This document shows positions 34,701-45,651 of a DNA stretch of 64,000 nucleotides, piece by piece. How positions within the stretch are numbered: the first letter of the stretch is position 1; each line of letters starts with the position of its first letter. Both the position numbers and the translations under genes were made by a program. Location of the stretch: assembly GCF_036785885.1 (NCBI RefSeq), contig NC_092320.1, positions 20,027,557 through 20,091,556 of the forward strand, in the 5' to 3' direction. The notes beneath the pieces are model-generated. The model did not search any database. It was not told where the DNA came from and worked only from the letters and a program-made list of their open reading frames with translations. The DNA is from Coffea arabica. Taxonomy: Eukaryota > Streptophyta > Magnoliopsida > Gentianales > Rubiaceae.

Positions 34701-35055
34701 TACTAGTGTAAGACTTTTTAACTTTCTAATCCTACTTAACCTTTATAATAGAAATCGAATCCGGTATCTACTCATACAAAAACATACATTAGCATGCATA
34801 ATATTTACTACCATATAAACTTATGATTAATACGTAAACTAGGATTTTGTGTAAAAATATCAAAGGTGTAAATCCATTAGGTTTTAATAAAATTCCAAAT
34901 TAAGGTTTTTTGATTCTAAAAAGCAAAATCACATGTAAAGAATTATCATCATCCTTAAAATCAAATTTTATAGCAAAATTAAGCACTAATATTCCTTATT
35001 CAAAATTAAGGACGAATCGGGATCTCACACCGACAGTATATGCACTACTATTAGT
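31752..35055. mobile_element. 'TATACACTG' MITE, copy d, split by a solo LTR
   Basis: The left part 31752-31866 (GTATACTGATGGTGTATATA ... CATTCATCCAATACCGAC) and the right part 35030-35055 (CCGACAGTATATGCACTACT) together make one family member. It sits inside the PPR coding region between fragments B and A. Confidence 0.7.
31867..35029. mobile_element. Solo LTR, 3.16 kb
   Basis: It starts TGTGACGCCCCCACTTCTCC and ends GGGATCTCACA, so the termini are inverted (TGTGA/TCACA). A 5-bp target duplication CCGAC flanks it (31862-31866, 35030-35034). There is no internal domain, primer-binding site, second LTR or long frame. Internal features: a three-copy CAAGCAATAAATGCTC motif (about 32470-32535) and a (CT)n tract (34280-34305). 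Best explained as the product of LTR-LTR recombination; the size suggests a large gypsy-type LTR. The family is not identified. Confidence 0.8.
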
Positions 35056-35553
35056 GTAGGAAAGATCCAAAATCGACTCGACCCACGAGGCAGTAACAAT
35101 TAATGCCCATACCTAATGTGTAATCATCAACTAGAATAATGCCCTTGTTGCCACGCATATCTCTGAAAACGGAAATAGCTGAGTGATAATGCTTCAGCTT
35201 AATAATATGGGCCAGAAGTTTATTGAATTGAATAACACTAGGCAAAGACCTCAACTGGACCATCTGATCGTACAAGCTCAAGGCATTTTCCAACTTATCA
35301 ATATCATTAATGCTTCGCTTAAACTTCCAGATTCATAGCTGAAATTGAAACTCCTAGAAGAGTGATCATTATTGCTAGCAGTAGTACCAGTAATTGTAGT
35401 AGTAGAAATAGAATGAAATCGTAATTGGGAATTAGGATTAGGGATAGGGTTAGGGTTTGGAGAGATATATGTTAAAGCAGTAGTTGAGATACCTGATGCT
35501 TTCTGGAATTGAGGAATGGAAACAACAGAAAAAACTCTACTCTCGATCTTCAT
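35056..35553 (-). pseudogene. PPR gene fragment B (N-terminus and first motifs)
   Basis: It begins at ATG 35553 with MKIESRVFSVVSIPQFQKAS and a Ser/Thr/Asn/Pro-rich stretch. That leader has the look of an organelle-targeting peptide, as expected for PPR proteins. After one frame change near 35300 the first motifs follow: LENALSLYDQMVQLRSLPSV, FNKLLAHIIKLKHYHSAISV and DYTLGMGINCYCLVGRVDFG. At this point the MITE/solo LTR interrupts. The original gene is probably a mitochondrial P-class PPR of the Rf-like type. Its 5' flank is displaced to beyond 40821 by the gypsy element. Confidence 0.85.
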
Positions 35554-35556
35554 ATC

Positions 35557-35974
35557 TGACACAAGACTACTTGAATTAACAGAAAAATGTTGAGTTATTA
35601 TGTAAACTATGTCGTTTTGCTTAGTTAACAGAATTAAGTAGGAATTAGTAGTATTTTGTTATTTTTTTTTAGTTTGTTGCATTTGGGGTGTTAAATGGAT
35701 TTTTCCAGATTTGGTCCACGTCAACAGTTAGTTACAAGTAATTTTAGGCACCAGTATTAGGAAGAAGAGACTCTACACTTTTTGTTATTAATTTTACTGA
35801 TATTAAAACCGATTCCTTGTGAGTGAATGGATCAATTCCTTTCTTTGCAAGTTTCCCTCAACTCTTCCTTCATTCTCTGATCATCTCTTTCCTCTCCATT
35901 TTGAATTATACATTTTCTCTGATTCGTAGCTGAATTTCAATGGAGAACCACTGATTGAGCTTGAGTTTGTGACA
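35557..35974 (+). repeat. 5' LTR of the gypsy element
   Basis: Starts TGACACAAGACTACTTGAAT and ends GAGCTTGAGTTTGTGACA. Same order of sequence as the 3' LTR throughout, with scattered substitutions and small indels. Confidence 0.93.
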
Positions 35975-36008
35975 ATTGGTATTCAGAGTGGTTGATTCTA
36001 AGGAAATG

Positions 36009-39000
36009 ACAGAAACTGGGAATGGCTGTGAAGAACTTGGAAGGGTTTGTAGATGATCTTCATGTTAAGTATGATAATTTGATGAGCATAATGGCTTAGC
36101 TATCTCAAGACGTTAAGAATTTCTCCAAAGAAAAGCAACCTATGGGGAATTCTCAAAGACTTGGGAATAGCCAAAGCTCCCAATCCTAAGGCTCTGGAGT
36201 GAATATGAGGGGTAACTCTAGTGGGAATTTGAGTGGAAGTCTGGGAGGAAGCTCAAACAAAAGTGATGGGGGATGGGCAAAAGCTGCCTAAAATCGAATT
36301 TCCCAGTTTTGAAGGAGAAATGCCCAGGGAGTGGGTAAGGAAGGCTAGTACTTCTACATCCATCAAGTACCTGAGGAGCAGAAGGTTGCTATAGCTGATG
36401 CACTTGAAGGGAAGGATAGACACATGGTTCCATAGATGTCAAGCAGGTAAAGTTGACCTCCAATGGGAATTAATGGCCATAGAAATTTGTAAGAGATTTG
36501 GTGAAGGAATACCAGAGGATGTGGTGGAGAAGTTTAGTAAAATCAAGCAAAAAGGGACTGTGGATGAGTATGTAGAGAGATTTGAAGAACTAAAGGCCCT
36601 GGTAGTGCTTCTCTTCCTTATATGTCTGAATCCTACTATGTTGCTATTTTCACTAGTGGCTTAAAAGCAGAAATTAAGTCCATGGTGAAAATGCTAAAAC
36701 CAACCATGCTTTCTTCAGCCATTGAAATAGCAACCCAACAAGAAATCAATGTTTCTGCCATTAATAAGTACTCCAAACCAATGATCAAACCAGCATCCAA
36801 TATAATCTCTAGCCAGAAAAACACAACCCCTCCCCTAGCAAATTCTAACAAATGGAATTCTTCTTCTTCAAAACCTCCAAATTTGCTTCCTTCATTAAAA
36901 GACCAGCCAGCTACCCTTAATTACCAGAAGAAAACCACCCAATTCTAGAAAATTTCACCCCAAGGATTTTCAGACTAAGAGAGAGCTGGGATTGTGCTAT
37001 AAATGTGATAAGAAGTTCACTCCTAACCAAGTTTGTCAATTTAGACATGTCAATTTCATTCTAGCTGATGAGTCTTGCTTTGAGGAGTATGTGATCCAAA
37101 ACTTGGAAAAGAGGAAACAAATGAACAGAGATATATGATGGAGAATGGTGAACAGGTTGAGATCTCTTTGAATACCTTGTCTGGTAATGTGAGTTTCAAA
37201 ACTATCAGGATCAAGGGTCTCATTAAGAACAGAGTAATATCTATCCTTATTGATAGTGGTAGTGCCCACAGTTTCATTGATGAAGGGCTAGCTAAGCAAC
37301 TACAGTATAAGCTAATTCCTACCAAGCCAATAGGAGTAACTTCGGCTAATAGTACCAAGCTATACGGTAAGTCCATTTGTAGTTCTCTAATTTGGAGAAT
37401 GGGTGGATAGGAGTTCCAACATCAGGTGAGGACATTGAAACTAGGGGGTAGTGATATGGTGGTTGGCGTGGATTGGTTGAAAAAATACAGCCCTGTGGTA
37501 TTTGATTTCAACTTTCTATTCATCCAGTTTAGTAAGGATGGACAAACAGTAACACTAAATAGTAATGACTATGAGGGAGAATTAAGCTTATTGAGGGAAA
37601 GCAAAGCAAGGAAGTGGTTCAGAAAGCACATTTATGGGGTGATAGGTTGCATTTGTGCTAGTTCAGAGGGCCAACAAGGGGAAGAGGAACCAATCCCTGG
37701 GGAAGTTCTAGACCTTCTGATTGAATTTGAAGATGTATTTGCTGAACCCAAGGGATTACCCCCACCTAGATCACAGAACCACCAGATTGTCCTCCAAGAG
37801 GGAGCTCGACCTTTTAAATTGAGGCCATATAGGATCCTTTATATCCAAAAGGCAGAAATGGAGAGGTTAGTTAAGGAGATGTTGGAGAACGAAATTATTC
37901 AAGCCAGCAATAGTCCTTTTGCTTCACCCATATTATTATTTAAGAAAAAGGATGGGAGTTGGAGATTTTGTGTAGACTATAGATAGTTGAATGAGTTAAT
38001 TGTAAAGGATAAATGCCCTATGCCATTAATTGATGAGCTTATAAATGAGTTGTATGGAGCTAAATACTTCACTAAGATTGATCTGAGAGCTGGAGCCTAA
38101 TGAATGAGATGTTAAGCAAGTACTAAGGAAATTTGTACTTATATTTTTTTTATGACATCTTGGTGTACAATAGGAATTTGGAGGAGCATAAGCAGCATTT
38201 AAGAACTATCTTGGGAAGATTAAGAGAATAGCAACTGTTTACAAAGAGGAGCAAATGCTCATTTGCACAGCCAAAAGTGGAGTACCTTGGTCACACTATC
38301 AACTTTGAGGGAGTAGCAGCTGACAAGAGTAAGGTGGATTGCATGATCGATTGGCCAAAACCAGCTTCGGTGAAGCAATTAAAAGGGTTTTTAGGGCTGA
38401 TAGGGTACTACAGGAAATTTGTGAAGGGATATGTGGCAATTGCTAAGCCCTTAACTGATTTACTTAAGAAGGATGGGCTTGTATGGACTGCAGCTTCAGA
38501 AGAGGCTTTTGAGCTGCTTAAGACTGCTATGAGCTCAACCCCAGTGTTAGCACTTCCAGGTTTCACCAAGCCATTTGTTGTTGAGACAGATGCCTATCAT
38601 GGGGACATTGGGTTGTCTTGATGCAGGAAGCCCCTGGCATATTTGAGTAAGGCACTAGGACCTAGACATCTAGGAATGTCTATATACGAGAAGGAGTTAT
38701 TGGCTATAGTGACTACCATCAACAAGTAGAGACATTATCTAGTGGGCCATCACTTTGTCCTTAAGACTGATCATCAAAGTTTGAAGTTCTTGTTGGAGCA
38801 AAGGATCACAACACTTTTGCAGCAGAAATGGCTCTCCAAATTGCTTAGATTGAGTTATGAGATACAATATATGAAAGGTACTGAGAATGTGGTGGCCGAT
38901 GCTTTATCTAGAAGAGGGGTGGATCAAATGGAATGTGTAGTCTTAACCATTGTAGTACCAACCTGGCTGCAGGAAGTTATTGACAGCTATAATGAGGACA

Positions 39001-40357
39001 TAGTAGTGCAAACTAAAATTCAAGAATTATTGTTAGCCTCCACGGGGGACTCTGAATATAGCTATCGGGATGGTGTATTGAGGTATAAGGGAAAAATTTA
39101 CGTTGGAAATAGAGGAGACATTAAGAGAAAGATGATCCAAGCAGTACATTCTTCTTATATGGGAGGCCACTCTAGTATACAAATTTGTTACGTGAGAGCT
39201 AAACAATTCTTCTATTGGCCCCATATATTAGATGATATCAAGAAGGAGGTTCAAGAATGCGAAGTATGTAGCAGATGTAAGTATGAAAATATTCCCTATC
39301 TAGGCCTGCGGCAATCTTTACCAGGCCCACAATACTCTTGGAGTCATGTCACTATGGACTTCATAGAGAGACTTTCAATGTTTAAGGATAAGAATGTGAT
39401 CATGGTTGTGGTCGACAGGTTAACAAAATATAGCCATTTCCTTGGTCTATACCATCCTATTAGTGCTGCTAGTATGGCCAAACTATTTCTAGATGGAGTC
39501 TGCAAGTTGCATGGAATCCCATAGAGTATAGTTTCTGACAGAGATAAGGTGTTCACTAACCAGTTTTGGTAGGAACTTTTTCGACTGTTGGGCTCTGAGT
39601 TGTACCTAAGTTTTGCATATCACCCTCAAAGTGACGGACAGAGTGAGAGGGTTAACCAATGTATGGAAATGTATTTGATGTATGACTCATCAGAAACCCA
39701 AGTCTTGGCACTAGTGGCTAGTTATTGCAGAATGGTGGTACAATATTTCGTATCATTCCTCGATTAAGATGTCCCCATTTAAAGCTCTTTAAGGGTTCAA
39801 GGCTCCTCAGCTAGCTATTGGACCTTATTTGCAAACCAATGTGGCAGCTATAGAAGATTATGTACATAACAAGTAGGCCATTGAGAAGTTGCTCAAAGAA
39901 AATCTAGAACAAGCTCAGGCTAGAATGATGCATTATGCTGATACCAAAAGGTCAAAGAGGACAATTGATGTTGGGGATTGGGTGTTTCTGAAATTACAGC
40001 CATATATAGACTACTGTTGCCATTAGGAGGAACATGAAATTGGCTACAAAATATTATAGTCCTTATCAGGTAGTAGAGAAGATTGGGGTTGTTGCCTATA
40101 AACTGAAGTTACCAAAGGGCTTTAAAATTCATCTCGTTTTCCATGTGTCATTATCGAAGAAGAAGGTGGGAGAGGGAGTGACTCCTGGTTCTGCCCTGCC
40201 ATACTCAAATGAAGAGGGACAGCTGAAGGTGCAACAAGTGGCAATATTAGAAAGGAGGATGGTCAAGAGGAAAAATAGTGCAGTAGTGCAATGGCTAGTT
40301 CAGTGGTTCAACTCTACTCCAACTAATGCTACCTGGGAGGATGCTGAGTTCATATGA
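36009..40357 (+). pseudogene. Gypsy gag-pol polyprotein remnant
   Basis: Gag region 36020-37080, ending with a zinc-knuckle-like CYKCDKKFTPNQVCQFRH. Protease near 37240 (LIDSGSAHSFIDEGLA). RT from about 37740 (FASPILLFKKKDGSWRFCVD) to about 38090. There the sequence jumps to FYDILVYN near 38145, so the central RT segment is deleted. RNase H about 38630-38930 (TDHQSLKFLLEQR, VADALSRR). Integrase about 39130-39700 with an H-x-C-x2-C type finger and MDFIERL. The C-terminal part (40034-40357) has a chromodomain-like WEDAEFI end. Numerous stop codons interrupt it at the gag start, near 37987, 38098, 39524 and beyond. Not functional. Confidence 0.93.
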
Positions 40358-40413
40358 GCTACATTTCCAGATTTTGAACCTTGAGGACAAGGTGGAATTC
40401 TAGGGGGAAGTGA

Positions 40414-40816
40414 TGACACAAGACTAATTGAACTAACAGATTTATGTTGAGTTATTAGTAAACTATGTCTTTTTACTTAATTAACAGAATTAAGTAGGAA
40501 TTAGTAGTATTTTGTCGTTTTCTTTGTAGTTTGCTATGTTTGGGCTATTAAGTGGATTTTTTTAGATTTGGTCCACATTAGCAGTTAGTTACAAGTGACT
40601 TTAGGCACTAGTATTAGTACTTTTTGTTATTAATTTTATTGATATTGAAATCGATTTCTTGTGAGTGAATGGATTAATTCATTTCTCTGCAAGTTTCCCT
40701 CAACTCTTCCTTCATTCTCTGATCATCTATTTCCTCTCTATTTTGAATATTACATTATCTCTGATTCGTAGCTGAATTTCAGTGGAGTACCACTGATTGA
40801 GCTTGAGTTTGTGGCA
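40414..40816 (+). repeat. 3' LTR of the gypsy element
   Basis: Starts TGACACAAGACTAATTGAAC and ends GAGCTTGAGTTTGTGGCA; preceded directly by the polypurine tract and followed by ATATC. Confidence 0.93.
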
Positions 40817-40918
40817 ATATCACATTATTCACATTCCAACGCCCAAAAGTGTGTAATTGGAGGAAGCTGCTCTCTTCCTGTCTCTGTGTCTGGTTCTGCC
40901 AACAGCTGGTTAAACAAT

Positions 40919-41860
40919 ATGTCTGACAATTGGGTGGGTTGGTGCTGGGATTTTATTTAGATGTGTTATAGGCAACTCACCCAACTTTATATTAGAATGA
41001 TTTTGGATTGGATCATGTTGAATCATCTTAAACCTATGATCCAAATATGACACAACAAATTAATTAATACATTTTGATACATTAACTTTCTCACATACAT
41101 TTACACACAAAAATTGTTTTTACACACATAAACACATTTTCATGTACATAAACATATATTTTCATACAGTAACAAATTTTCACATGCACAAACAAACACT
41201 CACTTTTTAAACTCCTTGAAAGCATGCCATAAATAGAATAATATTTTATATTGCATGTATTGTGAATCTTAGATCATAAATTGTACATTTAAATAGATTA
41301 GCAAATTTTTTTTTGTTTATTTTATACTTTTTAATACAACTAATTTATTGAAACTTATTTTTTCGCAATTTATTTAACTCTTTTACTATTCACATTTGTT
41401 TTATTGTAAGGTGTAGTATTCTATGTATTTAAATTATTGAATGCTAGATTATATTATATTTGAAAATGTAATTAAGAGACATATAATTTGTTGTATTATA
41501 ATATTGGTGAGGAATTATTAGCAATGAAATAGAACAAGTTAAAGAAAAGTAAAAGAATGCAAATGTAAAACTCTAATCTAGGTATACGAAACATTAACAA
41601 ACAAAAGTAAGTAGCAACCCATCCTTTAAAATTTGTAGACAAAATCGGAGGAAGAAAAGTGATTTTCTTTCGTATTTATTGTTTTGAATTTTTTCTAACA
41701 GGTTGAGTATTGGGTTGCCAAATAAAAAATTCAACTTGCCCAATGAATAAATTGGATTTTTTGACCCAATTCAACAAAATCCATAATCCAACTGATCCAA
41801 CCATCCCTTAAAATTAGTGGGCGGGTTGGGTGGGTTGTTGGGTTTGTTTGCCAACCCTAT
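40919..41860. mobile_element. Non-autonomous hAT-like element, copy 1
   Basis: The same sequence occurs at 51105-52276 (shared blocks: TTGGATTGGATCAT, TTAATTAATACATTTTGATA, AGAATAATATTTTATATTGC, GGGCGGGTTGGG). It is flanked by an 8-bp duplication with one mismatch (TAAACAAT 40911-40918, CAAACAAT 41861-41868). The right end inverted reads TAGGGTTGGCAAAC. No coding capacity. Confidence 0.65.
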
Positions 41861-41868
41861 CAAACAAT

Positions 41869-43900
41869 CAAAACTTGACACGGGTAACAATTCGTTATAT
41901 TTAATATTCAAAGGGAAAATAATTCAAATATTAACTTTACATCCGATACAGATTCAAGTTAGTAAAACTTATGGATAACTTTTTTATACGCTTGTCAGTT
42001 TATAAGTTTTTTGCACTAATAGGTTTAGATTATACTGCATACCATGAATTCAAATTTTAAATTTAAATCATATACATGTGACATATATCCAAAATTGCTA
42101 GTGTAAAAAAAATTTAATGCACTATTAGTGCATAAAAAGTTAATCCAAAAATTAATCCCAACCTAATTTCGACCATTCGTTAGTTTGAAATCACTACATG
42201 ACAAACATGTAGCCATTTTTTATGTATAAAAGGTCAGATCCTTTTTTCTAGTGACAAAAATGAATATGAATTGGTTAGATTTCACTTTTTTAGAAAAATA
42301 TGGGCCAGCTAATTTTTTTAGATGTAAAAATGAATATGAATTGGTTCATTTGTTTAATTACAAAGAAACCCAATCTTTTTGCTCCTAAAAAAATGACCAA
42401 ATATAAGTTACGTGATGGATTCAACGTAAAAAGTAGTTGAAAACCTAGGATGGGACCAAATTTTACCGATTTAATTTTCGAAAGGATGCAAATTACCATT
42501 TAAAAAGTAAAAGATGAAAAAAAAAATTCATTTGTCGAGATGTGAGAAATGCTTTAAATGATTTTCCCTTATTTAGACTTTGAAAATGCACCATATTTGG
42601 TACCTACAGTCTTGCCAAAAATTGAGGTGAAATGACCTAAATAATCTCTCACATATTTGAAAAAGTACGGTCTTTCACATACGAAATGGAACAACATGGT
42701 TAGTTACACATTCAAAGTGTATCATTTTGGTATTAAATCACATTTTTTGTAACATTTTCTAATTAAAAAGCACATGCTTCACACGTTAATGAATATAGGG
42801 GCAACGAGAATATTAGCAAGAAGACTTGCATGACTCTCACACAATATGTGAGCTAGACGTGCTTCTTTTAATTGAAAAGTGACTGGAAAATAGGATCTGG
42901 GATCAAAATGATTCATTTTGAATATGTGAGGGACCATTTTTCTCTATCTCATATGTGAAGGATTGAAAAAAAAAAAGACTTTTTAAAAATGTGAAGGAGC
43001 ATTTATGTCATTTCAGAAAATCATTCGACAGTAGTGATGTAACTTGCAAACATGGAATACACTCGAATCGAACTCGTGAGCTACTCAGTCAACAGCTCGA
43101 CTGGAGCTTGCTTTGACCGAATATAAGGTTGAGTTTGAACTACTCGTTTGAGATTACGAGTTGAGTTCAAGTTCCAAATTCTTGTACTCAAAGCTTGATC
43201 AGCCTAATCGAGTTTTTCATAATATATATTTTTCAATTTTTATATTTATTATTATGAAATGTCAATTATATCCTTTATTTAAAATTATATGTAAAATATT
43301 AATTTTTATTAGGTGAGCTCGATTAGATTCGAATAGGTTCAATTGAGTTTGATTAGACTCGATTAGATTTAATTAAACTCAAGTTCGAGTAAGGTAAATT
43401 GAAGTCAAAGTCAAGTTTGAGTTTGACTTTTAAAAGATTGTGACGAGTTCGAACACCAGCTCAAACTCAATTACTTTACCACGAGTCAATCTTGAATAGT
43501 CGACTCAACTTGAATGCACCCCTATTTGTATCAAGTCACCTGATTTGGCCATTTGTTTCAAATTTAATTTTTTTTATATTTTATATCAAAGATGATGACT
43601 TAAATTCGGGCCATATTAAACCGATTATGCTTGAAACATAAGGTGAACCCAAAAAGTTGAAAACAAATTTTAAGGTGAACTCATTAAGTTGAAAACCAAT
43701 TTTCCTATATGAATCTTCAGAAAATTGTGCGAGCCATAAAAAAAAAGAGAAGGATTTCAAATACTTTAAAAATATCATCTCTCTTATTTTAATGTCATTG
43801 CATATTAAACGATATGTTTGGTCTGTGGCAACCAAAACAAAATCTTTTTTTTTAGTGTTTTTAAGATACAGCGTTGCTACACAAGTTATGTACGGGAATT
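41869..43900. other. Intergenic with degraded small transposons
   Basis: Contains a probable TATACACTG-family relic (about 41968-42146). An inverted-repeat element of about 400 bp at 42610-43012 has ends GTGAAATGACCTAAATAATC and its near-complement. A further element at about 43036-43530 is rich in GAACTCG/CGAGTT motifs and ends GAATGCACCCCT. No gene. Confidence 0.45.
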
Positions 43901-44004
43901 GTTGTAAAATCATGGGAAAAAGTCCCAATGGCCCTCTTTCCCGAGTAAATTTTTAGCTCTCCAACAATTAATGGTAAAGGTTTGGCCATCGATCTAATAA
44001 AATA

Positions 44005-45374
44005 GGATAAAAAATAAAAAAATCTCCTGTGGTAAATCTATTATACAAATAAGCCCCCTATGGTTTCAAAATATACAACACGATACCTCATGTTTTGAAC
44101 TAAATTGTAAACCTGATGGAAATCGGTAAAATTAACGGGACTGATATACTGAAAGCTAAAAACAAATTCTTTATACTTAATTTTTAGCAAATATTACTAT
44201 TCTACCCCTTAGCCCCGAATAAAACTCCCAGTGACGTTTGAACCTCCCAATAAAACTCCGTGAAGCTGCCCTCAACAAGCGCAGTAGACTATACCAGGTG
44301 TTGCAGGGAAACCCCCAGCCCATCCTTCGAGACTGGTTGAACCTCAGATACCGGTGCCGAAGAACTTGTCCCACCCTTCTTCAAGGACGATATATGAACA
44401 TTTTCCATTGAAGCAGTACCTACCATAACTGGAGTTGGTGTGATTGTTTGTTTGGCTACTTTTGTGGGACGAATAATGGGGAGAATTGGACAAATGTTTG
44501 GACTGTAAAATATCCCAGCAAAAGTTAGACATGTAAGAAGAGCGTCTTTTTTCGGTGTCATTATTGGTTAGACGAGTAGAAGGGGTGCCCAAGAAAAGAG
44601 TGCAATCAACAGAGGAAGACGGCAGAGATGATGCGAAGGAATACATTTCAGTAGTTTCATCAAAAGGTTTATTGTGGTGGTTAGGCATGGAGAAGAAATT
44701 GGCTTGATGAGTGTGGAACATGCCACATGAGCATGGCCCAACCATGTTTCCGTGAGAACCACCATTGCACCTATTGCTGTGCATCATCGTTTGTTTTCTT
44801 TCTTCTTTCTTTTCTTGCTGCTGCTTCAATCTTTGGATGGATGAATAATTTCCCCACTGGTCTTTGAATTTATAGGGCTAAGACAAAAGAATGAAAGAAT
44901 TACTACTATGGGTTTTGTGAGAATGAGGTGAAAAAAGGGTTGGAAATTAGGAGGGTTAATAATAATACAGGTCAAGTTTGGAAAATGTTAATAAAGAGAG
45001 GGGTGGTACAAGTACGAGCAAATAGTAAGTTGAGAGCAATGGATAATAATTAAATGGTTGAATGGGGGAGTAAGTTGAAGCTTGGATGGAAGAGCTCGTA
45101 TGTTATATGAATATGATATATAAGTGTACGAGAGAGAGAAAGAGTTGGAGCTGTGTGGTAGCTTTCTTTTAAGCTAATAAAATTGCGAAACAACAATCAA
45201 CAGCTGCAGTAGCCGGGCATTTTGGTCATTTCATTAGTGCCCGTCAATTTTACTAATTTCTGTCAGGTATACAATTTAGTTCAAAGCATGAGATACCGTG
45301 TTGTATATTTTGAAACCATATGGGACTTATTTGTATAATAGGTATACTATAGGGGTTTTTTTTATTTTTTACCC
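44005..45374. mobile_element. Pack-MULE nested in the left TIR of the MULE
   Basis: A perfect 9-bp duplication AATAAAATA (43996-44004, 45375-45383). TIRs of about 140 bp: left GGATAAAAAATAAAAAAATC, right inverted GGGTAAAAAATAAAAAAAAC. Shared inner blocks include TATTATACAAATAAG, TATGGTTTCAAAATATACAA and TTTGAACTAAATTGTA. The interior holds gene-derived sequence and no transposase. Removing it and one duplication restores a continuous MULE TIR that matches the other end, which proves the order of events. Confidence 0.93.
44350..44829 (-). pseudogene. Captured 5' part of a HAN/GATA18-like transcription factor gene
   Basis: The minus-strand frame contains MMHSNRCNGGSHGNMVGPCS, CGMFHTHQANFFSMPN, EMYSFASSLPSSSVDCTLFL, GTPSTRL and SNFCWDILQSKH. 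This order matches the N-terminal region of HANABA TARANU/GATA18-19-type proteins (GPCSCG, SVDCTLSLGTPSTRL, then a tryptophan-containing box). The GATA zinc finger is missing; the frame changes character near 44440 and stops. Upstream (44830-45180) is probably the captured leader or promoter. An in-frame ATG 14 codons before MMH exists; MMH is the likely natural start. A fragment, not a working factor, though it could give a truncated peptide or antisense RNA. Confidence 0.75.
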
Positions 45375-45651
45375 AATAAAATAGCATATTCGTGGCTTTT
45401 TTGTCAAACCTATCAGTTGAGATTGACGGGAAGCATCATCTTGTGAGACACACGACCAAATATCAAGGACATTATAGTCTCTGAAAAAGGGTTTATCGAG
45501 TAAAGGGAGAGTAAAAACACTTTCACTGTTGTTAATCGCACAATTCCCACCCCTTTTGCTCCAGAACCTTGGTGCAAAAAAACAGACTATTCGATTCGGA
45601 TGTTGGAACGAAAGTGCTAATTGTCAGCGTGGGGGGGTTATAAAGGCAGAA

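Larger units (their letters stand above)
35557..40816 (+). mobile_element. Ty3/gypsy LTR retrotransposon, degraded
   Basis: Two LTRs (35557-35974 and 40414-40816) and a 5-bp target duplication ATATC (35552-35556, 40817-40821). A primer-binding-like TTGGTATTCAGAG lies directly after the 5' LTR, and a purine tract (TAGGGGGAAG) directly before the 3' LTR. The domain order gag - protease - RT - RNase H - integrase identifies gypsy. Clear differences between the LTRs, many stops and a deletion in the RT mark an old, inactive copy. Confidence 0.95.
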
